Positions 17,344-26,796 of a stretch of 64,000 bases of DNA are shown one piece after another. The notes below the pieces were generated by a model. The model was not told the origin of the DNA. It saw only the letters and a program-made list of their open reading frames with translations, and did not search any database. The position numbers were made by a program, and so were the translations under genes. Source of the DNA: Bacteroidales bacterium (lineage in GTDB: Bacteria > Bacteroidota > Bacteroidia > Bacteroidales > JAADJA01); NCBI GenBank assembly GCA_020052415.1, contig JAGVPB010000042.1, positions 186,001-250,000 on the forward strand, read 5' to 3'. Positions within the stretch are counted from its first letter, which is position 1. Every line of letters begins with the position of its first letter.

Positions 17344-17860
17344 CTGTATATTGAAATTTGAAATTTACCATTTGATATTACCCATCAGAATAGTTCATTA
17401 TTTGTTTGCATTTCAATTTCCATGTTTCTCAGGCCATAAAGATATGCAAGAATGCAATCATAAAACCGGGTGTTTCAAAACTATAATAACAACCTGAATT
17501 ATTTAGGGTTTAACCTTTAAATATTGAGCCAATTCTGAAAAGTAATTTTGAACCACATAGGCACAATAGAATCATAGGAATCCACATAGGTTTTTACCTC
17601 ATTATCAACTATGTGAAAATCAATGTGCGTTATGATCCTATCCTGCCAGGGAGCGGGACAAGTTGTGGTAAAATCATTTTTACTTATTTTTCGGAGTGGA
17701 CTCAATAGTCTGTAAAATCCATACAATGACCGGAGGTTCAAACTTTATTACTGTTGAAATGTTTATGTCATCGGCCGGGTCAGATCAAAAGATTTTTTCC
17801 CGGTTTTGAATTTTGGTTAATTTTACGGTTTGTTAAACAGTTTATTCCCCGAGTCAATAA
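17344..17860. other. Gene-free spacer with degenerate short-word repeats
   Basis: This spacer lies between divergent genes. It holds loosely repeated words around CACATAGG and AATCATAGG (17550-17600) and otherwise AT-rich sequence. A 74-codon minus-strand frame exists at 17517-17741 but looks like translated repeat. Just before the glycosyltransferase gene, TACGGTTTG (about 17823-17831) has one base too many for the -7 consensus. I see no RNA gene. Confidence 0.5.
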
Positions 17861-18892
17861 ATGAGCAGTAGAACAGCAGTAGTGATCCTGAACTGGAATG
17901 GCAGAAAGTTCCTTGAGCAATTTTTGCCCTCGGTTATCACTCACAGCAGGAATTCAGCTGAGATCATTGTTGCTGATAATGCATCATCAGATGATTCTGT
18001 TGCGTTTCTCCGGGAAAATTATCCTGAGATCAGGATCATACAAAATAATGCCAACGGAGGATTTGCCCGCGGTTACAATGAGGCGCTTGCAGAGGTGGAC
18101 GCTGATTATTATGTTCTGCTGAATTCGGATATCGAAGTCACCTCAGGCTGGATTGATCCTGTTATTGACCTAATGGAAAAAGACCCTGCGATTGCAGCAT
18201 GCCAGCCTAAGCTGATCTCATATTACGAACGCGAAATGTTCGAATACGCAGGTGCTGCAGGAGGTTTTATTGATAAGTTAGGTTATCCGTTCTGCCGGGG
18301 AAGGTTGTTCCAATCCATCGAAAACGACACCGGACAATATGATGATATAAAGGAGATCTTTTGGGCTACCGGCGCATGCATGTTCGTGAGGGCAGATGTT
18401 TTCCGAAAGCTCGGCGGGTTGGATGAACGCTTTTTCGCACACATGGAGGAAATAGATTTTTGCTGGCGCGTAAAAAATGAAGGATTTAAAATAATGTATT
18501 GCCCTCAATCGAAAGTCTATCATGTAGGTGGCGGGACGCTTCCCAAAAAATCATGGAAGAAGACCTACCTGAATATGCGCAATAACAACATCATGTTGTT
18601 TAAAAACCTTCCTTCCGAAAAACTGATAGAGGTTTTTATAGCACGCCTTATTCTTGATGGTGTCGCAGCATTCAAATTCCTTTTTGATGGCGGGTTCAAA
18701 GACTTTTTTGCCGTAGTTAAGGCTCATCTCAAATTCTATTCTCTTTTGCCTGCACTGAAAAAGGAAAGAATGCAAAAGGAACATAAGTCAGTTTCCATGA
18801 TTTACAGGAAGAACCTGGTTTATGAATATTTTCTCAAAGGCAAGCACAGGTTTACTGACCTGGAGCAGGATTTATTCAGTCAGGATTCCTGA
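17861..18892 (+). CDS. Family 2 glycosyltransferase, rhamnosyltransferase-like
   Basis: This 343-residue protein has a GT-A fold starting V-V-I-L-N-W-N-G. It has V-A-D-N-A-S-S-D-D-S, the nucleotide-sugar DxD-equivalent in L-L-N-S-D-I-E-V, W-A-T-G-A-C-M-F-V-R, and the acceptor-side F-F-A-H-M-E-E-I-D-F-C-W-R. This pattern is typical of GT2 enzymes that add sugars, often rhamnose, to cell-surface polysaccharides from a nucleotide-sugar donor. There are no transmembrane segments; it should act at the cytoplasmic face of the membrane. It is an isolated gene, not part of a visible polysaccharide cluster, so acceptor and donor cannot be assigned. Confidence 0.92.
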   Translation: MSSRTAVVILNWNGRKFLEQFLPSVITHSRNSAEIIVADNASSDDSVAFLRENYPEIRIIQNNANGGFARGYNEALAEVDADYYVLLNSDIEVTSGWIDPVIDLMEKDPAIAACQPKLISYYEREMFEYAGAAGGFIDKLGYPFCRGRLFQSIENDTGQYDDIKEIFWATGACMFVRADVFRKLGGLDERFFAHMEEIDFCWRVKNEGFKIMYCPQSKVYHVGGGTLPKKSWKKTYLNMRNNNIMLFKNLPSEKLIEVFIARLILDGVAAFKFLFDGGFKDFFAVVKAHLKFYSLLPALKKERMQKEHKSVSMIYRKNLVYEYFLKGKHRFTDLEQDLFSQDS

Positions 18893-19223
18893 TATTGCAG
18901 ATTCACGGTTATGAGTTCAGGGGTAGTGATAGCTGTTGGCTGAATGCCGACTGCCGACTGTTCTTAGTACCGTGTTCTGAGTTCAGAGTTCTGAGTTCAG
19001 AGTTCTGAGTTCAGAGATTGCGTGATAGCCCTAATGAAGAGGTGAAACCTCAAGAGTTAATATCTAATCTCGTATCTCTTTCACTAATATCATACCCAAT
19101 TTCTAAAATCTAATATCAAATTTCTAATTTCAAATTTCTAATTTCCTATTTCACACCTCTCCCCCATTCACTCAATCAATTAACGCTTTCGAAGCAGAAA
19201 AATCCCTGTTCATTATGTTAAGT
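18893..19223. repeat. Short-word repeat spacer
   Basis: This gene-free spacer (18893-19278) is built of repeated words: GAGTTCAGAGTTCT repeats at about 18977-19018, then ATCTAAT and AATTTCTAATTTC words at 19055-19150. It has no coding potential. A well-formed promoter lies at its right end (19224-19255). Similar word-repeat spacers with different words occur at 29190, 32400, 42365, 47930 and 50632. Confidence 0.6.
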
Positions 19224-19255
19224 TTTGAAAGTCCTTACTTCAGGATATAGCTTTG
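19224..19255 (+). promoter_or_regulatory. Bacteroidota sigma-A type promoter
   Basis: TTTG at 19224-19227 and TAGCTTTG at 19248-19255 are separated by 20 bp, matching the Bacteroidota -33 TTTG / -7 TAnnTTTG pattern. Transcription would start near 19262, leaving a leader of about 17 nt before the ATG at 19279. This is the best promoter match in the window. Confidence 0.7.
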
Positions 19256-19278
19256 TTGAAAATTAAAATTTATCAAAC

Positions 19279-20478
19279 ATGAAAACAAGTACCAAAATTT
19301 CAGCCACTCTGCTTCTTGCAGGAACTTTATTATCAGTATCACTTACTGCACAGTGGAATCCAATTAATCCGGGAACACTTGAAAACATTCAAACGGTATA
19401 TATTGACAACGACTTCAATATGCTTGCCGGGGGTAAAAACGGAATTCTCTTACATAGCTCCAGCAGCGGATTGAACTGGAATAATATTTCGGTAAGTACC
19501 GAACTGAATATTAACGATATCGGCTTTTACGATTCCAATACAGGTTACCTCATGGGAGAAGACGGCCTGTTTATGAAAACAACCAACGGCGGCTCAAACT
19601 GGACTCAGTATCCAACCGGTAATCTGGCCGAATTCGAGGGGATTTCGGTTCTTAACCAAACGACTGTTGTGGGTTGTGGTGATTTCGGAACCATCCTTAA
19701 AACTTCCGATGCCGGAACTACATTCAACGTCGTTCCGTCGGGAACTTCAGTTTTGCTTCATAAAGTATTTTTTACGGATGAGAATACCGGTTACTGTGTC
19801 GGAGAACTGGGCACCCTCCTCAAATCTATTGATGGCGGTGACAGCTGGTCGGCAGTAGTGACCAATACTTCGAATGAGCTGAATACAATTTATTTTTCAC
19901 CTTCAGGAACCGGGATCATCGGCGGGGCAAATGGCATGATACTGAAATCGGTTTCAGGCGGGGAAAGCTGGAGTGCAAAAAACACACCACTGAATGATGA
20001 TCTATTCGGTTTGACATTCGTTTCAGGTCAAACATGGTATGCAGTGGGAAACGATGGCGCATTGATAAGAAGCGATGACAATGGCGAATCCTGGATCGCT
20101 GAGGCAACTCCTACTGTTTCAAGGCTGATGGATATCGGATTTTCGGATTCAGGCACAGGTATCGTCGTAGGACGGGACGGGGCTATGCTCAGAACAGTAG
20201 TCGCAATTACAGGAACTGAAGAAACATTTAAGGATATTGAAGTTGCATTCTATCCGAACCCGGTTAAAGACTTATGCGCGGTAAATCTAAACAGAGATGA
20301 TAGCGACGGATTGTCATTTCATATTTACGACCTGCTTGGAAATGATTTGGTACAGGTGGATAATCCCGGGAACAAAACAATAAAGCTGGACCTCAGCAAC
20401 CTGGACAGCGGACTTTACTTTTACACGGTTGAAAACAAAGATAGAATATTGTTAACGTCGAAATTCGTGAAAGATTAG
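19279..20478 (+). CDS. YCF48-like beta-propeller protein with T9SS type A sorting domain
   Basis: A signal peptide ending L-T-A-Q is followed by seven or so propeller repeats of the photosynthesis-assembly YCF48/BNR type. Recurring elements are G-x-x-G-x-I-L-K-T/S and T-x-x-G-G-x-x-W (for example M-K-T-T-N-G-G-S-N-W-T). Residues from about 325 (A-F-Y-P-N-P-V-K-D, then Y-D-L-L-G-N-D-L, then S-G-L-Y-F-Y-T) are a T9SS type A domain. The protein is expected on the cell surface; YCF48-like propellers outside phototrophs have no established role. It has its own promoter (19224-19255) and terminator (20510-20542), so it is a single-gene transcription unit. Confidence 0.92.
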   Translation: MKTSTKISATLLLAGTLLSVSLTAQWNPINPGTLENIQTVYIDNDFNMLAGGKNGILLHSSSSGLNWNNISVSTELNINDIGFYDSNTGYLMGEDGLFMKTTNGGSNWTQYPTGNLAEFEGISVLNQTTVVGCGDFGTILKTSDAGTTFNVVPSGTSVLLHKVFFTDENTGYCVGELGTLLKSIDGGDSWSAVVTNTSNELNTIYFSPSGTGIIGGANGMILKSVSGGESWSAKNTPLNDDLFGLTFVSGQTWYAVGNDGALIRSDDNGESWIAEATPTVSRLMDIGFSDSGTGIVVGRDGAMLRTVVAITGTEETFKDIEVAFYPNPVKDLCAVNLNRDDSDGLSFHIYDLLGNDLVQVDNPGNKTIKLDLSNLDSGLYFYTVENKDRILLTSKFVKD

Positions 20479-20509
20479 GTAGGCAACTGCTTTTGTTGCG
20501 TTTAGTTTG

Positions 20510-20542
20510 GTTCCCGGTCCGGTAGGGCCGGGAACTTTTTTT
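20510..20542 (+). terminator. Strong intrinsic terminator
   Basis: GTTCCCGGTCC pairs with GGGCCGGGAAC in an 11-bp stem (one G-U) around the loop GGTA, followed by seven T. It lies 32 bp after the YCF48-type gene's stop. Confidence 0.9.
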
Positions 20543-20647
20543 GCTGATTGACAATAACTTTTCAGACAAAAAAGATACACTAACAGGGTCAAATTAAAAT
20601 CCGGATTAGCGATCATAAACAAATTAGTGAACCAGCTTTACTAACGA

Positions 20648-20845
20648 CTAACTCTTCTTCGTATCGCTATTAAACCATCTGAAGAAAATGGTGAACAAAA
20701 GAAAAGTATTAGCAACGGTGAAAAAGGTTGACGAATGCTTTAGTCCGAATACACCTCCCCCGCCTAGGAAATCAATTGCGCCACCGATTAGCATAAGTAA
20801 TGCAATCGAAGCACAAATCCAGCTGACAAGAATTAATGGTTTCAT
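20648..20845 (-). CDS. Small two-helix membrane protein
   Basis: I start at the ATG opening M-K-P-L-I-L-V-S-W-I; the upstream extension to 20890 is less likely because this ATG sits right before the first helix. The 65-residue product has two hydrophobic helices (about 4-26 and 38-55) joined by a Gly-rich turn (D-F-L-G-G-G-G-V-F-G) and ends with a charged tail. The family is unknown to me. It faces the YCF48-type gene's terminator and is divergent from the DUF3109 gene. Confidence 0.6.
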   Translation of the reverse strand: MKPLILVSWICASIALLMLIGGAIDFLGGGGVFGLKHSSTFFTVANTFLLFTIFFRWFNSDTKKS

Positions 20846-21080
20846 TTTTTCATCTTTATTGTTAAAAAAAATTTCAGGCACTGTATTCATAATGAGGTTG
20901 TAAAGTTAGAAAAAAATAAATGAGATATTATTGTCAATTTCCAGGTCCTGAATTACATTCTCCTGCCATACGCATCTCTGTGAGAAAACTCTGAACTCAC
21001 CTGCTTCCAGTTCAGGTTTATTTATTTCAACTTTTCATATCATAATTCGTAACAGGAGATTTATTATATATTTTTGCGTT

Positions 21081-21635
21081 ATGATAGTTATTGATAACAC
21101 GATACTTTCTGATGAAATCCGCGAAACTTTGTTTTGCTGCAATCTGGAAGCATGCCGGGGAGCTTGCTGTGTAGATGGCGATGCAGGTGCACCACTCGAA
21201 GAAATAGAGATTTCGGAAATCGAGGATTACATTGACCAAATAAAACCCTATATGGTTCCGGGGGGTATTAAGGTGGTGGAAAAATACGGGGTTTTTGATT
21301 ATGATATTGCCGGTGAATATGTTACTCCACTGATTGCGGATAAGGATTGTGTTTTTGTTTACTATGAAAATGGAGTTGCAAGATGCGCAATTGAGAAGGC
21401 TTTTGAGGAAGGAAAGATTGGTTTTCAGAAACCTATTTCCTGCCATTTATATCCTATCCGAACAAAAACTCATAAGGATTATGATGCTTTAAATTACCAC
21501 AAATGGCAAATATGCAATCCGGCATGTATGTTGGGAAAGGAAAATAATATGCATCTCTACAGGTTTCTCAGAGAACCGTTGATCAGAAAATATGGAAATG
21601 AATGGTATTCACACCTTGTCAAAATGCTGGAATAA
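21081..21635 (+). CDS. DUF3109 family cysteine-cluster protein
   Basis: This 184-residue protein has the DUF3109 hallmark C-C-N-L-E-A-C-R-G-A-C-C (Cys 19, 20, 25, 29, 30). Later cysteines follow in R-C-A-I, I-S-C-H-L-Y-P and C-N-P-A-C-M. The family is nearly universal in Bacteroidota and related to YkgJ-type zinc or iron-sulphur cluster proteins. Its function is unknown; it is probably a metal-binding cytoplasmic protein. Length is normal. It is convergent with the large histidine kinase gene, whose stop lies 80 bp away. A TATTTTTG match only 4 bp before the ATG is too close to be a credible promoter. Confidence 0.9.
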   Translation: MIVIDNTILSDEIRETLFCCNLEACRGACCVDGDAGAPLEEIEISEIEDYIDQIKPYMVPGGIKVVEKYGVFDYDIAGEYVTPLIADKDCVFVYYENGVARCAIEKAFEEGKIGFQKPISCHLYPIRTKTHKDYDALNYHKWQICNPACMLGKENNMHLYRFLREPLIRKYGNEWYSHLVKMLE

Positions 21636-21714
21636 GTCCTTTACCTTTTGATAATTTTAAAATGGAAGTTAATACCTTCAGCCATCATAAAAAATCTTAC
21701 TCCTGTGTACATGA

Positions 21715-24700
21715 TTAATTGACTTTTAAAAACCTGTACATGGTAGCCATCAGATCTTTCTTGTTAAATGGTTTGGAAATATACTCATCACAGCCGGCTT
21801 TTATCGCTTTCTCCTTATCGCCGCTTAGCGCATAGGCGGTCAAAGCTATTACAGGCAAATCCGGCCGTTCAATTTTAATTAGTCCGGTTGCAGTTAAGCC
21901 ATCCATCACAGGCATTTTTAAATCCATTAATACAAGGTCAATCGAAGGATCAGTCTTGCAAGCTTCAACGGCCTGCTTACCATTGACAACATGAGTGATT
22001 CGGAAAGGATCATTGGCAAGCAATTTTTCAAGAAGTAAATAATTGCTCATTTCATCCTCAGCGATCAACAGGTTTTTTATACCCTGGATAAATTGGGTCT
22101 TTTCAAGATCGTAAAAATCAACAGATAAGTTATGATCAGAGACTGCCGGTTTAAAGGGTATGGTAAATAAAAATTTAGATCCTTTACCAGGCTCAGATTC
22201 AACATGTATTTTACCCCCCAATAGTTCAACATAAGCTTTTGAAATTGAAAGTCCCAAACCGTTACCACCATACTTTCGTGTCGTATTATCATCCACCTGT
22301 CTGAACCGTTCGAATATTCGTTCGTGATATGCTGCGGGTATCCCAATGCCGGTATCTTCTACAAAAAATTTCAAAAAGTTGTTTTCAGTGAGGCAGCCAA
22401 ATTCAATTTTTCCTTTCTGTGTAAATTTTATCGCATTCGAAATAAGATTAGATATGATTTGTATAACCTTTGTTTCATCTGTAATTACTTTCGCCTTATC
22501 ATCCGGTAACTTTGACGTAAAATAAAAAACCACTTCATGTGATTCGATTCGGATTGCAAACTCATCATAAAGCCTTTCGAGCATTCTGTTAATATCGGTG
22601 AGTGATTCCCTGATCTTTTCCTGTCCCGCTTCAATCGTGGCAATGCTCATGATATCGTTGATAATGGAAAGCAAATGATTACTGCTTTGTGTAATGATTC
22701 TGGAAAAGTAGTGATATTCATCCTGGCTTTTGAGGGGGTCGCGAAGCAATTCAGTAAATCCCATGATCACATTTAAGGGAGTCCGTATTTCGTGAGACAT
22801 ATTATTCAGAAAGGCCGTTTTAAGATGATCGCTTTCTTCAGCTTTTTCCTTGGCTGCAATAAGTTCAGCCTGTGCTTTCATCCGTTCATTGATATTTCTC
22901 GATGTGATCAGTCCAAATAGATTACCGTTGGTATCATAATGCCTTTTACCGGTTGATTCAAGCCAGATATATCCCTTTTTTGGATGCAAATAACGATATT
23001 CAATGTTCTTTGCCAAACCGGATTCGGTTCCGGTTACGACGATATGAAGCACTTTCCTGTAGTCTTCGGCATGTATATATTTCAGGAAGTTCTCTCCTAT
23101 TAATTCTTCACCACGACCAGTAACAGCCTGATGCGACGGAGTAACATAAGTATATCTTCCATCTGTATCAACGAGGCAAACAGCATCCGTAATATTGGCG
23201 GTAATGAATTGGTTGATTGACTCAACCTCCAGCAATTTTGCTTCGAACTGTAATTTGATCTTCAGGTTGGTAAGGAGTTCGGCAAAAAGCTTAAGTATGG
23301 CGACCTCATCGTCACTCCAGTACCTCTCAGTCTTTACAGAATCAAATCCTACAAAGCCGAGGCAATTTTCTTCAATGGTCATTGGAATGGTAATAAGGGA
23401 TTTGATATTCTGGGGTTCAAGGATCAATCTGAGATTATTGTCAGAATCAAGTTTCGTAACATCGGGGACATAAATCGGCTCTCCTTTCTGGTGTGTAGCT
23501 ACCCACTCCGGCAGATCTGACATGGGTACTGCCTGTAATTTTTCAATTTCCGGGCTGATTCCTATAGCACACCACTCATGAGTATTGATCATTATTCCCT
23601 TATCAAAATCATAATCGAAGAGGTAAACCCTGTCAACATTAGTGAATTCGCCTATTTCCTCCATTGCCTCTTTAATTGCTCCATCCACTTTATTCCGGCT
23701 GACGTTAATGAACCTGCTGCCAAGTTTTGTAAGCATGTTTTGCATCCCGGAATGATACTTTATTTCATCTTCCATACGTTTCCGCACGGTAATATCGTGT
23801 AAAATAACGAGGGAGCTTTCTTGACCACGGTATATAGTTTTTGTGCTTAATCCCTCTATCCACCTTGTTTCACCATTGTCCCTGAATATTTTAAACTGGG
23901 TAGAAATGGATTCCCCATTTTTCACTTTTTCAAGATCGCTTGTTGCCTGAAGCAGTGAATCCGGATGAAGAAATCCGGACATGCTTGTACCGAGGAGGTT
24001 CAGATCAGTATTTTCGGTGTATAATTTAAGGGCTGAAGAATTATAAAACTTAATGTTACCTTCAAAATCCAAAATGATCACAGCATCAAGCATGTTTTCA
24101 ATCAGTGACCTGTATTTCTCCTCGCTGTCACGCAAGGCCATTTCGATTTGACGCCGCATGGTGATATCGTCGCCTGAAGACAAGGTTCCGATTATTTTCC
24201 CATCGTCATCCACAACAACAGAATTATGCCAGGCTATCAGTTTTTCTTCACCATAATTGCACAATATTGTATTTTCAAAATATTCATTTATCTGCAGGTT
24301 ACCCAACATTATTTCAGAGTAAACTTTATTTACTTCCTCTCTGTTAATTGCAGGTAAAAAATTTGCAAACCAATCCTTGCCGATAATATCTTCCGACCTG
24401 AATCCCAAAATTTCGCAACCTTTTTTATTGATAAGCTTTACACATCCAACCCTATCAAGAACCAGCATAATTACCCCGGCCATATTAAAATACTGGCGCG
24501 CAGTTTCCTTTTCTTTAAAGAGTGCATTCTGAATGGCGCGTTCATCGGTCTGATCACGGAAAACGAGTATCACTCCTTCTATTTGCCCATCCCGGTTCTT
24601 TATAGGTGCCCCGCTATCTGTAATCGGTATTTCTTTCCCGTTTTTAGAAACAAGCAGCGTATGGTTTGCAAGCCCGATAACCATTCCTTCACGAAGGATT

Positions 24701-26457
24701 TTATTGACCGGATTTTCAACTTTCTCACGCGACTCCTCGTTGATGATATTAAAGACCTCTTCCAAAATTTTCCCCCGTGATTCAGCTTCTGTCCATCCTG
24801 TCAGCTTTTCTGCCACAGGATTCATTTTTCTGATAAGCCCATCCTTATCTGTTGAAATTACGGCATCACCGATACTATATAAGGTGGTTCTGACACGCTC
24901 CTCACTCTCACGAAGCGATTGCTCGGCTTTTTTCCTGCGTAATGAAACTGCAGTAAGGTGTGCAAATGAAACAAGAAAATCAACAGGAGGATCAGGCTGG
25001 TCTTTCCGTAAAGCAATGACAGAGGACCCGAATAATTCACCTTCAGCCATGTACACTATACCGTAAAACCTGTCGGCTTTAAGAATTGACTTGATCGCTT
25101 TACCTACTATTTCCGGAATTGCTCCAAAAGTGATCTCAGAAATGGTATGCCGGACTCCGACAATGGTCGCCGTCATAGTTTTGTATGTCTCCTCCGAAAC
25201 AGGCGACACAATATTGAGATGATCCTGATTGATTAATTTCAGAACTTTGTTAAGTGTCTCGTTATCAATCTCAATATGCCTGGTATGTAAAACGCTATCA
25301 GACGGATCATATTCTGAATAACTGACAAATATACCATTGGTAAACTCTTTAAGTTGTTTTAGCATAAAGCCTGGCAGATCGCCCTCCTCAGGCAGGGAGG
25401 CCAGTTCAATTGCAACTTTGTTTAGAAATGACAACTTTTTATTTTTATCTTCAAGGCTGGCTTCTATTTGTTTCTTTTCTGTGATATCGCGGTTGTTACC
25501 CCTGATTCCGAGATAAGTACCATCGGATGTTCTGATATTTTGACAGGAGTGGCCAATCCACTTAATTGTTTTGTCCTTGCAAATAATTCTGAAATTCAAT
25601 GAATGAATTTCGGCACCTTCCTTTTCATGACCGGTAAGAACCTTATGCTGCCTGAAAACATTTAAATCATCAGGATGAATTATTTGTTCGAGTAAATTAG
25701 GATTTTGTTCAAACTCAGCTGTCGGGTATCCCGAAATCCTCTCACAGGCCGGTGATACATATTGGATCTTCCCATCAGTTCCGCGCCAGTATTCCCATTC
25801 ATTCATGAAAAGGGTAACGGCATCAAAGCGTTCATCCTGTTCCAGTAATGCTTTTCCTGCCCTGATTCTTTCACCGATATCTTTTGCAATTCCCCAAAAT
25901 AATCCTGGTTTTCCCTTATCAACCGGAATGGCATTGAAATAAAACTCAACGGTAAGGAGCTGACCATTTTTACAAATGAATTCCTTTTCATAAATATCCG
26001 AAAAACCATCCCTGACTAATTTATTCCAGACTTCCACCTGCTCCCAATCCCTTGTCACTTCTGATGAAAGCATAAAAAAATTATCCATCCCCTGAAGTTC
26101 TTTAAGGCTATAACCAACCATATCAGAAAAAATCTGATTGGCTACAATTATATGGCATTTTTCATCCAGAAGAACTATGCCATCCCTCAAGACTTCCATC
26201 AGATTGCGATAGAGAAGATGGCTTTGTTTTAGGGCATCACTTGGTAATCCCGAAAGATTCGGGGCAAAATCTTTTTGATCACTTTTACTAAGAGGTGGTT
26301 CACTGTTTTCCAGTTCCAAATCACTGGCACATGCATTTAATTCCATAAATAGATTTTTAAGGACGTACTTCTCGGCATAATCAGCCGTCGCAATATCCTT
26401 TAAAACCTTTTCAATTCTTTTCCTTATTTCTTCGGGTAAATTTACTTTATCATTCAT
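21715..26457 (-). CDS. Multi-PAS/GAF hybrid sensor histidine kinase with receiver domain
   Basis: This 1580-residue protein has no transmembrane segment or signal peptide, so sensing is cytoplasmic. Order read by eye: two PAS domains (about 70-325), GAF-like (345-510), three PAS (512-900), GAF (915-1080), PAS (1085-1200), HisKA with phospho-acceptor H1222 (M-S-H-E-I-R-T-P), HATPase_c with N-box (N-A-I-K-F) and G-boxes (D-T-G-I-G-I-P and G-G-N-G-L-G-L-S), and a C-terminal receiver with phospho-acceptor D1512 (L-M-D-L-K-M-P-V-M-D) and K in S-K-P-F. It lacks an HPt or output domain, and no response regulator lies nearby, so its partner is unknown. The signal is likely redox, gas or a small molecule, but PAS ligands cannot be read from sequence. 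Confidence 0.95.
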   Translation of the reverse strand: MNDKVNLPEEIRKRIEKVLKDIATADYAEKYVLKNLFMELNACASDLELENSEPPLSKSDQKDFAPNLSGLPSDALKQSHLLYRNLMEVLRDGIVLLDEKCHIIVANQIFSDMVGYSLKELQGMDNFFMLSSEVTRDWEQVEVWNKLVRDGFSDIYEKEFICKNGQLLTVEFYFNAIPVDKGKPGLFWGIAKDIGERIRAGKALLEQDERFDAVTLFMNEWEYWRGTDGKIQYVSPACERISGYPTAEFEQNPNLLEQIIHPDDLNVFRQHKVLTGHEKEGAEIHSLNFRIICKDKTIKWIGHSCQNIRTSDGTYLGIRGNNRDITEKKQIEASLEDKNKKLSFLNKVAIELASLPEEGDLPGFMLKQLKEFTNGIFVSYSEYDPSDSVLHTRHIEIDNETLNKVLKLINQDHLNIVSPVSEETYKTMTATIVGVRHTISEITFGAIPEIVGKAIKSILKADRFYGIVYMAEGELFGSSVIALRKDQPDPPVDFLVSFAHLTAVSLRRKKAEQSLRESEERVRTTLYSIGDAVISTDKDGLIRKMNPVAEKLTGWTEAESRGKILEEVFNIINEESREKVENPVNKILREGMVIGLANHTLLVSKNGKEIPITDSGAPIKNRDGQIEGVILVFRDQTDERAIQNALFKEKETARQYFNMAGVIMLVLDRVGCVKLINKKGCEILGFRSEDIIGKDWFANFLPAINREEVNKVYSEIMLGNLQINEYFENTILCNYGEEKLIAWHNSVVVDDDGKIIGTLSSGDDITMRRQIEMALRDSEEKYRSLIENMLDAVIILDFEGNIKFYNSSALKLYTENTDLNLLGTSMSGFLHPDSLLQATSDLEKVKNGESISTQFKIFRDNGETRWIEGLSTKTIYRGQESSLVILHDITVRKRMEDEIKYHSGMQNMLTKLGSRFINVSRNKVDGAIKEAMEEIGEFTNVDRVYLFDYDFDKGIMINTHEWCAIGISPEIEKLQAVPMSDLPEWVATHQKGEPIYVPDVTKLDSDNNLRLILEPQNIKSLITIPMTIEENCLGFVGFDSVKTERYWSDDEVAILKLFAELLTNLKIKLQFEAKLLEVESINQFITANITDAVCLVDTDGRYTYVTPSHQAVTGRGEELIGENFLKYIHAEDYRKVLHIVVTGTESGLAKNIEYRYLHPKKGYIWLESTGKRHYDTNGNLFGLITSRNINERMKAQAELIAAKEKAEESDHLKTAFLNNMSHEIRTPLNVIMGFTELLRDPLKSQDEYHYFSRIITQSSNHLLSIINDIMSIATIEAGQEKIRESLTDINRMLERLYDEFAIRIESHEVVFYFTSKLPDDKAKVITDETKVIQIISNLISNAIKFTQKGKIEFGCLTENNFLKFFVEDTGIGIPAAYHERIFERFRQVDDNTTRKYGGNGLGLSISKAYVELLGGKIHVESEPGKGSKFLFTIPFKPAVSDHNLSVDFYDLEKTQFIQGIKNLLIAEDEMSNYLLLEKLLANDPFRITHVVNGKQAVEACKTDPSIDLVLMDLKMPVMDGLTATGLIKIERPDLPVIALTAYALSGDKEKAIKAGCDEYISKPFNKKDLMATMYRFLKVN

Positions 26458-26796
26458 TATTCTTTTACTTCATGATAAAATACTTCCAGCGTATATATTT
26501 CTTGCCGCACTATTGAAGAGTCTCATATAATTTGAAACAAAGGATTTTCTACGATAAAATTTCAATAAAGTTCATTATTTTATATTTCAACGGCAAATTT
26601 CAATTTTTTACCCACTATTGATTTGATTAAGCAAATATATATAAATTTCGATATATTAATAGCTTCCGGATTATATTTTTTTGCGCAAACAAAATATTAT
26701 CCGAAAATCGTTGTTACATCGGCTCATCCTAAATGATTGTATTACTTTTACTGCTCTGTTTCTGAAAGTAAAATCTTTGGTTTGGCATTTTGGTTT
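26458..26796. other. Divergent AT-rich intergenic region
   Basis: This spacer separates the divergent histidine kinase and haem lipoprotein genes and must hold promoters for both. It is very AT-rich, with no exact TAnnTTTG match on the plus strand, no clear hairpin and no RNA gene that I can recognise. An in-frame extension of the downstream gene begins at 26737 but is unlikely to be coding. Confidence 0.5.

Noticed and set aside
17517-17741. 74-codon minus-strand ORF in the 17344-17860 spacer
   Set aside because: It reads through CACATAGG-type word repeats; the amino-acid sequence reflects the repeat words, and I see no start context or family.
21069-21076. TATTTTTG as promoter of the DUF3109 gene
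   Set aside because: It lies only 4 bp from the ATG, so transcription would begin at or within the start codon; no -33 element supports it.
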